Shown here: one piece after another, positions 37,215 through 46,833 of the stretch
Position numbering within the stretch: position 1 is the stretch's first letter
Layout of the letters: every line of letters starts with the position of its first letter
From: Hoplostethus atlanticus
Taxonomy: Eukaryota; Chordata; Actinopteri; Trachichthyiformes; Trachichthyidae
Reading direction: 5' to 3'
Assembly (NCBI GenBank): GCA_034670405.1
Contig: JAXDDX010000015.1
Location: 310,001-374,000, forward strand
Length of the DNA stretch: 64,000 bases
Notes under the pieces: model-generated
Seen by the model: the letters and a program-made list of their open reading frames with translations, nothing else
Told to the model about the DNA's origin: nothing
Databases searched by the model: none
Position numbers and translations under genes: made by a program

Positions 37215-39386
37215 AAAGAGTGTGACTTTAAGCATGCTAAACTGCTTAAAGAAGTATTCCCTATCTTAGGACCCTCCATTCTCTATATGATCAATCAGTC
37301 GCTCTCCACTGGCACGGTGCCCTCCGCCTTTAAAATGGCCGTGATCAAGCCACTACTGAAAAAAACGAACCTTGACCCCGAAGTACTTCAGAACTATAGA
37401 CCAATCTCAAATCTGCCGTTCCTCTCCAAATTACTTGAACGAACAGTAGCCAGTCAATTTACAGATTTTTTGTCAAAAAATAACCTGCTTGATCCCTTCC
37501 AATCTGGCTTTAGATCCTTTCACTCGACCGAAACTGCACTCACGAGAGTGGTAAATGATCTTTTGTTAGCTATTGACTCCAATTCAACCTCAGCACTATT
37601 GCTACTTGACCTGAGTGCAGCCTTCGACACAATTGATCATGCGATACTCTTGAACCGTCTTGATACCTCTTGATAAGCCTTTTCTTGGTTTAGGTCTTAC
37701 CTACTTGATAGACCACACCACGTCTTTTACAACAACATGACCTCAGAGTGTTGCAATATGGACTTTGGTGTCCCACAAGGCTCTGTTCTAGGACCACTGC
37801 TATTCTCTATCTATATGCTACCACTTGGTGGCATCATTCGCAAATTTGGAATTAACTTCCATTGCTACGCCGATGACACCCAAATTTACATACCAGTCAA
37901 ACCAACCGATGACACCCAATTCCAAAAACTAGAGGCCTGCCTATCAGAGGTCAAATATTGGATGTCCCTAAACTTCCTACTCCTTAATGGCAGCAAAACT
38001 GAGATGCTGATTGTGGGACCGGCTAGACATAGACACTTATTTGAGAATAGTACTCTTAACTTTGATAGTTGTGTAATCTCCCAGAGCCCATACGTTAAAA
38101 ACCTTGGGGTAAAATTCGACCCTACCCTCTCATTCGAGTTGCACATTAAGGAGATCACTAAATCAGCGTTTTATCATCTTCGCAATATTGCCAAAATTCG
38201 ACCTATGCTAACAGAGGCAGACGCAGAAATTTTAGTACATGCCTTTGTATCATCCAGAATCGATTATTGCAATGTCCTTTTCTCGGGCTTACCTACTGGG
38301 CGCACTAAAAAACTACAACTGGTCCAGAATGCTGCTGCCAGAATCCTGACCAAAACTAGGAAATTCGACCATATAACTCCCATCCTGTCCTCATTACACT
38401 GGCTACCAATTCAGGCCAGGTGTGACTTTAAGGTGCTTTTACTTACATATAAATCATTACATGGGATGGCACCGTCCTATTTATCCGATTTGATTAAACC
38501 TTATAAACCGCCACGCGCCCTCAGATCTCAGGACGCTGGCTACCTGTCTATCCCAGCAATCAAAAAGAAAACTGCAGGTAACAGAGCCTTTTCTTACCGG
38601 GCTCCCTATCTATGGAACAGTCTGCCTGCCTCAATCAGAGAGGCAGGCTCTATCGAAGTCTTTAAGTCAAGGCTAAAAACCCATTTATTCTCTCTGTCAT
38701 TTGACCGGCCTTGAGGGAGTGGCTCAGTCTCTTCTCAGAGTAAGGCTAGACCAGTTAGCTCATCCTAGATCAGGGTCCTGCCGATGGATACTAGCATCCT
38801 GCCTACATGTCCTATTCTCCTGGTCTACCTGCTCCTGTCCACTGACGCTGGTCATGTTTGTCTGTGTGAGTGAGAGTGTGTGTCTGGGTGTGTGTGGGTG
38901 AGTCTCCTATCTGTTCCAGGCCGCAGCCCGGCAGAGTTGGCGTCTGGTTGGTCCCCCCTCCTAGGACGATGCTGACTGAGCAGACGTTGCGTTCTCCTAT
39001 CTGGGCAGTGTTGGTGCCTGCATGGTCCCCTAGTCCTATGATGACGCTGACTGAGTTGCCGTTGCTGTGATGCCACCCCATCAGATCTGGATGTCCCACC
39101 AAAATAAACTTTCATATATTGTGTATACGCTGCTTGCCCAAACTCGGCATCTATTGCACGCCCAACCGTCCTGGTAGGGGGATCCCTCTCTGAGTAGCCC
39201 CTCCCAAGGTTTCTCCCAATTTTCCCAGTGAGGGTTTGTGGGAGTTTTTCCTTGTCCTCTGTGAGGGTCTAAGGCTGGGGGATGTCGTGTACTAACCATT
39301 TATTATTTTCACATGTTGGGCACTGTGAAGCCCTTAGAGACTGTAACGGTGATTAAGGGCTATACAAATAAATGTGATTTGATTTT
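37215..39386 (+). mobile_element. L2-like LINE, 5'-truncated, inserted in the right TIR
   Basis: Non-LTR retrotransposon with a reverse transcriptase. Frames 37167-37673 and 37737-38714 carry [62 protein letters not shown] and the catalytic CYADDTQIY (near 37865). No endonuclease is present, so it is 5'-truncated. A small deletion near 37665 breaks the frame relative to the copy at 16.9-19.0 kb. The 3' UTR (38715 onward) ends in short ttgatttt-type repeats typical of L2/CR1-like elements. It is flanked by TGAGAGT on both sides (7-base target duplication), and the left TIR shows the empty site. It inserted after the composite transposon. Confidence 0.88.
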
Positions 39387-40227
39387 GATTTGAGAGTAGC
39401 CTAGGCCTACTACAAATAGGCTAACGTTAGTCTAATATTTATTAAATATGACTGAAAGCAGGTCACATGATATTGGCCATGGTTGGAATCTAAAAATAAT
39501 GCATTTACAATCATCTGTTAGCCTACCAATATGTCTGTAATGATAACATGATGAAATACCCTGAGTGACATTGTATATCTATTACAAACACTTAATGCAC
39601 AGATAAAAGTGTTATTTCACTGCATCCAGTATCAGTAAATGGCCAAATAATTGTGTTGACACCATGAGCTGAGCCTAGCTGCTACCGGTATTAGCATGTT
39701 AAAGCATATTAAAACTTAGCAAGTTGGCTATGTAGGCAGCTAATAGCACAGCTAACAGTGAGTCATTTTAGCTATCTTCAACTCCCTGCTGGGTAAAGTC
39801 ATTTACATAATCTGACAAAAAGCCTTTGTAAGATGTAGCCAAGACCCATCAGTAAGCAAACACTGGCTAACGTTTAGGTTAGCCAAGTCGTTCTCGAAAG
39901 ATGCTTAACTTAGCCAAAACTAGTGTTGCAGTTAAATGCAGGTAGCTTGGTCTCCCGCATACAAAACTATCGTCGGATACATTTGAATCCCATTTGTAAC
40001 TTTCTGACTCTATAGCTTGTCAGCACGCAGTTAACTTTACTAACGTTAGCACTAGGCTATTACCTGTCCCTTTGACATGCACACCGACAGACACACACGC
40101 CTTGATTGACGTTAGTGTCTGCAATACCTGGTTTTCTCTTTCCAGGATGATTTACATTTTAATTATGTATTTAATTAATATAATTACTCTAACTAATGTT
40201 GCCTTGCAAGCTAATAATCAACTTAAC

Positions 40228-40233
40228 TTACCG
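40228..40233 (-). other. Splice donor of a leader exon in the right TIR
   Basis: This is the mirror copy of the left-arm donor, read on the minus strand as CG/GTAAG. A good acceptor (pyrimidine-rich, ending cccacag) lies about 20 bases before the HECT-gene ATG at 36953. This suggests the right arm supplies the HECT gene with the same leader. Confidence 0.5.
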
Positions 40234-40269
40234 AAACTTCAAGCAGGTGCAGTGCATCTCCTGTTAATA

Positions 40270-40375
40270 AAAACGTGGGGACGAAATAATTAAAACGTGG
40301 GAATGAAATAATTTAAACGTGCGAACGATTGAATTTAAACGTGCGAACGATTTAATTAAAACGTGCCCTCGTTAT
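40270..40375 (-). repeat. Subterminal ~22-bp repeats, right arm
   Basis: Five tandem units of 21-23 bases follow the pattern AAACGTGSGRACGA plus an AATT-rich spacer. They are better preserved than the left-arm set and have one more unit. Their mirrored position in both arms supports a role in element ends, such as transposase binding. Function is inferred. Confidence 0.65.
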
Positions 40376-40449
40376 ATATATATTTTTTCTGCTATGTCCC
40401 CACTGGGGGACAAATTGGCTTTGTACTCAAGTACAAAGCCAATTTGTTT

Positions 40450-41130
40450 TTTCTCCCTCTCCCTATGGTCAGCTAAAGAATTCACTTCTAGACATTTTTC
40501 CTCAATTGCTGCCACCAAATATTTCAACACTTGGTTTGGTGGCAAGTGGGAAATACAGCCAACTGAAGTGATCCATGCCCTTATTAGTGCTCCTTTCACC
40601 TGGTCCAGGAAAGACCGAAGCTCAGCCTTTTTTGCCCTCAGAGTCTCTTCTAGCCCAGAGTCCAAGTCCCCCCTGGAAAACAGATCCTTCTCAATGTCTG
40701 TTATCTCCTCCTCCAGCCTATGAATGACAGACATTATCCTCCCCCAACACATTAGCAGAATAGCTATGGCAAAAAAACTTCCTAACTCTTCCCCACCTCC
40801 AACACATTCTCATAGTTACCTTTATTACTCCCCTTCAATTTATCCCTGAACAGCAGTTTATTACAAAAATTCACATCCTGCAATAGCTTAGTGTTGAAGT
40901 GCCAGTAAGACTTTGTTGCGGGAGGGAGGGCTTTGTATGTTGATATCAAACACCACCATGTGGCGATCACCAGGAACCGGACTGGAAAATCAAATTCCCC
41001 AGCACTCTGTTGCACACAGACTTGCTGACAAACAGCCTATGCAGCCTGGCAGCACTGACCCTATACTGTCTACCACCCCTCCATACATCCACATCCACAG
41101 AGAGAGAGAGGAAGAGAGAGAGCATCCAAC
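40450..41130 (-). mobile_element. Tx1/L1-like LINE ORF2 fragment
   Basis: On the minus strand, pieces read RVSAARLHRLFVSKSVCNRVLG, then KSYWHFNTKLLQDVNF, then a coiled stretch (RLEEEITDIEKDLFS). This is the order seen in ORF2 of fish Tx1-like LINEs: end of the endonuclease, then the linker with SYWHFN. The pieces lie in different frames and nothing of the reverse transcriptase remains. It borders the right end of the composite transposon. Confidence 0.65.
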
Positions 41131-41601
41131 CATCCAGCTCTGCAGTGAACAGGCACGACAACCGCTGTTACAGCCATACAGCGCATCACCAAATCAGTAG
41201 CAAGACCGCGTTAAGAAAGATGGTACAGCCCACTTGAGGGGTGTTACAGGCAGGGATATTATGTCAGTTTCTGTCATTTTTATTGTTTTGTTACTTTACT
41301 ATTTACAATCATTTTGTGCTTCTTTTATTTCATTGTAGAGACCCATCTAAAGATCAATTTTTGCTTTTTTTGGGGGGCTCAAGGTTCTTTTAAGGAGACA
41401 ACCCCATAATTCGCACCGTGGTTACTAGTGTGGAAGAAAACTTACTGTACTGTCTGACATGAGTAGATATGTATTAAGAGTAGTAGTAGTTGCAGTACAT
41501 ATATGCCATGCTGTATTTGATTCATGTAAAGTTCCTAAATGAATTAATGCTTGTTTCAAAATGATACCGATGCTTCATGTTAACTAGAGGATGTTCTAAA
41601 G

Positions 41602-41806
41602 CAGGGATGTCAAACCGTGTGCCATGGAGGGCCGAGAGTATGCAGGTTTTCATTCCAACCGAACACTACACCAGGTGATTTCACTGATTAGTCCCTCCTC
41701 TCTGGTTGAAGGTGTGGTAATCAGTGAAATCACCTGCTGTATTCTTGGGTTGGAACGAAAACCTGCATACTCTCGGCCCTCCATGGCACATGGTTTGACA
41801 CCCCTG
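41602..41806. mobile_element. hAT-like palindromic MITE nested in the foldback element
   Basis: The ends are cagggatgtcaaac and gtttgacacccctg, a hAT-type CAGGG terminus. Almost the whole 205 bases fold back: gccatggagggccgagagta on the left pairs with the right half. Flanks are TTCTAAAG (41594-41601) and ACCTAAAG (41807-41814), an 8-base target duplication with two differences. It inserted into the larger foldback element. Confidence 0.75.
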
Positions 41807-41875
41807 ACCTAAAGCCTAGCGCTGTTTGTCTCCCAACACTAATGACCTTGGTACTGAGACCAGAGGTAAACCTAA

Positions 41876-42075
41876 AAAGTCACATGATATGTGGAAATGA
41901 CATGTGGAAAACAACATGTGAGTGTTCCCACATGTGGTTTTTGGACACGTGTTTTAGTTTTTCACATGTGAATAAAGCCAATCACATGTGGAAATGTTAA
42001 ATTCACATGTGACTGACACATATATTTTCACGTGGAAATTTGATTTCACATGTGAGTAAAGCATATCACATATCA
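41876..42075. repeat. CACATGTG-rich repeat, copy 2
   Basis: About eight CACATGTG or near-CACATGTG palindromes occur in 200 bases. The segment gtggaaatgacatgtggaaaacaacatgtgag matches the reverse of 735-780. CACATGTG contains an E-box (CACATG), but repeat origin is the simplest explanation. Confidence 0.6.
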
Positions 42076-42762
42076 TATTACATATCATAGCATATCATAT
42101 TACTTTTTTGTAAGGGTTGTGTAACTTGATAGATCCTGCTCACTCTAGTTTTCTTCCACACTAGTAACCAGGGTGTGAATTATGGGGTTGTCTCCTTAAA
42201 AGAACCTCGAGCCCCCCTAAAAAAGCAAAAATTGATCTTTAGATGGGTCTCTGCAATTAAATAAAAGCACAAAATGATTGTAAATAGTAAAGTAACAAAA
42301 CAATAAAAATAGGAACTAGTGATTAATAATGATCCCTCTCTCCTTCATCTCTCTGTATTCTAGCTCTCTCTACATTTTCTCTCTCCTTCTTATCCTTCAT
42401 ATACTGTGAGGATATTTGGTCATTACTCACTACAATAAACTGTCTCTTCAGGCTCCTGTGGTCCTTTAACATCAGTCCAAGCCGGTGTCATTTGTGCTAT
42501 CATCAGGTCAAACCACTATCCTGTGTGCTTCATCTCTCAGTGAGATATGCTGGTTTAACTTGATGTGTGATTATGGGACCACATAATTGAACCTGAAAGC
42601 TGCAATGGCCCAGTTGTACCGTCACAGGACCGCTGGTGGACTGCTAAAGAATCTATCCGTCTATGAGTAGGTGTTAATAAGTGAGCCACCAGCGGATCTC
42701 TGCACAAAACTGTACACTGCCGCCAGTAGCCCGCTAAAGAATATGAGCGGCCGTCAGTACAT

Positions 42763-42890
42763 TACATTACAGCCATTTGGCAGACGCTTTTATCCAAAGC
42801 GACTTACAATAAGTGCATTCAACATAGGTAGGCAAGAGAACCACTAGTCTAAGTGCATTTCCTTCCTAAACAAGTATTATATTGGTTCTC
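42763..42890 (-). mobile_element. LINE 3' tail fragment
   Basis: The text catttggcagacgcttttatccaaagcgactta is the reverse of the LINE tail found at 4030-4080. The following gtgcattcaacataggtaggca also matches the 3' UTR of that element. It is a short 3' remnant only. Confidence 0.65.
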
Positions 42891-45800
42891 TGTTGAGTAG
42901 TCTCACCCCCCAGAACATCTAGGCACTAGTTCATTGCATAAGTCATTACATGCAAAATGGTTGAACCAGTTGTCATAATGTGTCAAGCATATTTTCTATA
43001 CATTTCTATTAGACTTTTTTTGTAAATGTGTTCTGAATTAATGAATCTTGACTTTCTCAGTTGCTTTGGCTCAATTCTCCAATGACAGTTGAAGTCGTCA
43101 AATCAATGTGAAATTGTTCACAACATTTTCTTACTTGTGCACAACAGAAAGAACATTTATCTTTGTTCCCATTTGCAAATGTTTTAGCACATTTAGGCAA
43201 ATGACTAATTATGACAATTTGAACAATTATTGGTTGTATATGTCTTTTGAAATCGATATATGCCATACAGAAAAAGTGCAGCCTTGTGCATTTTCAATCA
43301 TTGTCATCAAACCCTTCGCCATAGTTTCCATCAGAGTAACTGTTATATTGACAACATGACTAAGCATTTTGACTATCTTGTTTGTACACAATGACACAAG
43401 GACCTGTCATTCTGATGGACTGACATGTTCATTGACATAAAGATTTACTTTTGAGAGATGAACTAAGGATTTTGAGCATGTTATGGGCTTTTGCAGGTAA
43501 TCCATTGTGTGGTGCTGTTTGTACCAATTGTTTCGAGAAATGCGCTTTCTGTTTTGCAAATCTTAAGGATGATTCGAGAAATGTACTAAAGCGACTGAGA
43601 AAAAAACTGTAATAGACATACCAAGGTGCTCCATAATGCGCCGCTGCTGCGTATCATCATCCGTGAGTGTGCGTCACTTTCAGAAGTGGATGAGGAGGTG
43701 CTGGCGGTACTCTGATTTCAAAATACTGGAGACATTATTTACTTCACTAACATAATTTGCCTGTCATCAGATATTCTTATAACGCTTATATTGTTTCATC
43801 GTTGAAAATGCACATACGCTACATGACCGTACTAGCTTTTTAGCCTGCATGTGTTAATTTACACACATACATACATACATTTTTCCACTTAGCCATGCAA
43901 GATTAAGTTAAATCGCGACTATTTTTGTTGATCCAACCGGGTCCATTTGTATTGCATTTGTGTATCTGGGTCTGCTTGAGCTCTACACTAATTTTGGTGT
44001 CCCTAGGTCAAAAATTGGCCAAGCCTATCTGTAACAAAGAGTCGAACTACAATACCCACAATCCTTTACACAGCTGCTTCCAATTTCCACCTGCCTGATT
44101 ACAAGGACACTTCTCATTCACTACTACATTCACTCACCAGTCCACAGCAATGTGTTGCCAACTTGCCTTTGTGGACTTGTGTGCGTCTTAAATAATAAAC
44201 CACACACACACACCCTAACAACTCATGACCCTACTCACCTGTCAAACAAAGAAGTGGAAGAAATGGAGATTTAGTTTGGACATTGCAATTTTATGCGACA
44301 ACCTAACCGTTGTCCCATGGTGGTAAAAGCCAGTAACAAGAACATTGGACTCCTGCCTATCTTTCACTATCCAAAAAAAACATGCAAAAAAGTCTAAAAG
44401 GCAGGAAATCCAATATGGCGGACTTGGGTGGTCCCTTTGGTAAAGTTGTAGAGCACATCTGGCTGCATATGTGCACCAAGTGGCGTGTCAGTCATACTAC
44501 TAGTGTGCAAGTCATGGCTTTTTAAAAAGTCAAAATGTTTTTTAAATAACAGTGCCTACCGTGCATGTGTGTCTTTGTTTGCACCATGTAGCCAATTTTA
44601 AGTGCATAGCTTCGGAAAATCTGTAGCGAGAGCAATTAGTTAGCTTTCTGCTTTCTGTGTGTGTGTGCGCTTGGTCAAAAATAGGAAGAGGTCCCACTGT
44701 GGAAGGCGTGTCACAAGGACAGTGTTTTACAAGGACAGGATCAAGATTGCGGCCTTGAGGCAGATAAAAGAACATGGCCGTTGGCTGCTGCTTACACACA
44801 GACACATACTTGAAGTGAAAAAGAAGAAGAGAGGTACCAGCAGTGTCAACTTGTGGGTATTTTAGACTGCGACACATCTTTTTTCTGTGTGTTGGTCTGT
44901 GTGTGTGTCTGTTGTGCCATAAAAAGTTGTGGTTATCTCTCTTAACATAGCACTGCTATCACCTAACAGATTACCCACATACTGACACAGGTTGCCGTAG
45001 CCTACCACCCCACTACCAACCAGTAAGTAGCCAGTAAATCTTAGTATGAAAAAAATAATAAAAATAAAATTCTCTTCTTTTCTTTAATAGCCAACAAAAG
45101 TTGGGAGTTGCAGGCGTGAACTACACCCACAGTTACTGCAAAACAATACTCACCACATGCTGCAGGGTGACGGACAGGCCAGACTGCAGGCATGCACGAC
45201 CCACTGATAAGCAAAAGGCAATCAGTGTGTGTGTGTGTGTGTGTTTGGGTGTAATGCCTACAGATTGAGTTTCTAAAACAACAGGAATTCAAGTTTATCT
45301 GTCACACAACTTTGCATTATTGCGAAGTGAGGTCACTCATTTCTTCAAGGGGCAGGTTTAGGATTAGGATTTAAAGGGTAATTCCGGTATTTTTAAACCT
45401 GGGCTCTATTTGTACATATTCATCATTTATACCGCAAAATAGGTACAAAAAGTTTTGGAATTGCTTCACTAGATCGCCTCAGCCAGCAGTCGCGATAAGG
45501 GCTGCAATGGCTGCAACGTAATCCGCAGGGGCAAGTACGCGCGATGAAAGTAAGCCAAAACGGCTTAACTAGAAGAGCGTTAACCTGAACGTGCCAAGTT
45601 CCCAGTGAAATCCCGGCGTTTGACAAAGAGCGGCCATACATACTCGCAGAGCATGAGAACCTCATTGATTTTACTCCCGTTGTTGTAAAGAGAGACGTGT
45701 CTTTTGGAACGCACTTTGCCTATTTCAATTTTGGATTTCAGCTCCAGGTCATAACAAGTATTTCAGAGTCCTTTCATACACTAGAGTGAAACCCCTAGAG

Positions 45801-46833
45801 ACAGATGGATCCTGCCTTGAAGAAAGGGTTGACAACTTGACAATAATATGTAGTCACACCTTAAATGTTTATATTTACAGGCATATAGTGGAAGACTGGG
45901 AGGATTACAGTTTCCCTAGACTCTGGCAAACATCTAAAAAATACCATATAAAATACATACAAGCAATAGCATGGTAGTATTACCAAGTTTGTAAAGAGTT
46001 TGCTGGTTCAGGAGGAAGAGGTTAGAAAGTATCCTTTCACAGTAGTTCAAGACTCATAACACTTGAGGGCCTACTGGTGGTGCTACAGTTTAAGCTAGTA
46101 AGTATTTGAGTTTCGCAGTGTTTTAAAATCTATTGTGTATTAATGCTGCATTTTGTTGTTTGTGATTTTCCTCTTGACTTCCTCTAACAGGAAGTTTCCA
46201 CTAGGTGCACTGATTTAGACATAGGCCTTGTTACAACTAACATATTTTCATTACTTATTGGAAGACCTTTGGTTTGAGACACTTCAAAGCCTAAGGTTTT
46301 CAAAGTGTGAGGCCTGACACCTCCCTTTGGGTGGCATCAGAGAGCTTCAGGGGAGGTATGGAGATAGGAAAAGGAAAAAAACTGCAGTGGGTTTTGTGAG
46401 GAATGATGAAGAGGCTCACATTTTTTCTTGAGTTCAAGTAAGGCCCACTCTCTTAAAGGAAAGGTCCAACACGTTAACATTGTTTAAAAACAGTTATTGA
46501 CGATATACCTTGTAGTTCTGGGTGAAGTTTGTTATTTGGCATGTATATTTCATATTCCTGCGATTAATTGGTCAAATGTAGAGGACATGACATGATGTCA
46601 GCGCAGCTACATGGAGTGTAATAGGGGAACATTTTCAACAATTTGAAGTTTTAGTGTTAGTCACACATACTCAAAGAACTCAAAGGGCTTCTTTCTTTCT
46701 TTATAGAACAGCACTTTTATACACTTTTATAATAATTCTAAGCCTCTTTACTATGGTCTCAAGTCATTTTTCCCTTTTTTAAAAATCTAAATCTATTTCA
46801 TAGAATGAGACTCCTATATATGGTGTTGCACAT
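42891..46833. other. Gene-free stretch downstream of mks1
   Basis: No convincing exon was found. The block 45365-45800 (starting taaagggtaattccggta) looks like a fish dispersed repeat. A GT microsatellite sits at 45223-45243. The remainder is unassigned. Confidence 0.45.

Larger units (their letters stand above)
27768..40401. mobile_element. Composite DNA transposon with ~1.15 kb TIRs, DDE transposase and HECT gene (IS3EU-like)
   Basis: Two long inverted repeats (27768-28915, and 37102-40401 minus an inserted LINE) bracket about 8.2 kb. The inside holds a DDE transposase gene on the plus strand (29202-30490) and a SAM-like/HECT-like gene on the minus strand (32664-36953), pointing at each other. 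Both arms begin ggggacatagcag when read inward. A weaker match continues about 30-40 bases further out, so the exact ends are uncertain, and I saw no clear target-site duplication. The transposase has an IS3-like order (helix-turn-helix segment, then an rve-type core), so IS3EU is my best class guess. No DNA polymerase B, capsid, protease or packaging ATPase was found, so I do not call it a Polinton. Later insertions inside it are an L2-like LINE, a probable solo LTR and a common fish repeat. It looks inactive. Confidence 0.8.
37102..40401 (-). repeat. Right terminal inverted repeat, split by a LINE
   Basis: The pieces 37102-37214 and 39387-40401 together match the left arm in reverse. The gap between them is an L2-like LINE flanked by TGAGAGT copies. 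The outer end carries about five ~22-base CACGTT-type repeats (40270-40375). The mirrored splice donor CG/GTAAGT reads on the minus strand at 40232/40231, pointing at the HECT gene. The high similarity of the two arms suggests that insertion was not very ancient. Confidence 0.88.
41276..42310. mobile_element. Foldback DNA element with ~165-bp inverted ends
   Basis: The left arm 41276-41442 (atttttattgttttgttact to ggaagaaaact) is matched in reverse by 42147-42310. The arms share landmarks such as agacccatctaaagatcaa and gttactagtgtggaagaaaa with few differences. The interior has no coding potential. It holds a separate hAT-like MITE and a cluster of CACATGTG motifs. This is a non-autonomous element; the family was not identified. 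Confidence 0.75.

Noticed and set aside
27768-40401. Polinton/Maverick, because of the integrase-type core and long TIRs
   Set aside because: No protein-primed polymerase, capsid, protease or packaging ATPase was found. The transposase order looks like IS3-type elements, and the HECT gene is not a Polinton hallmark.
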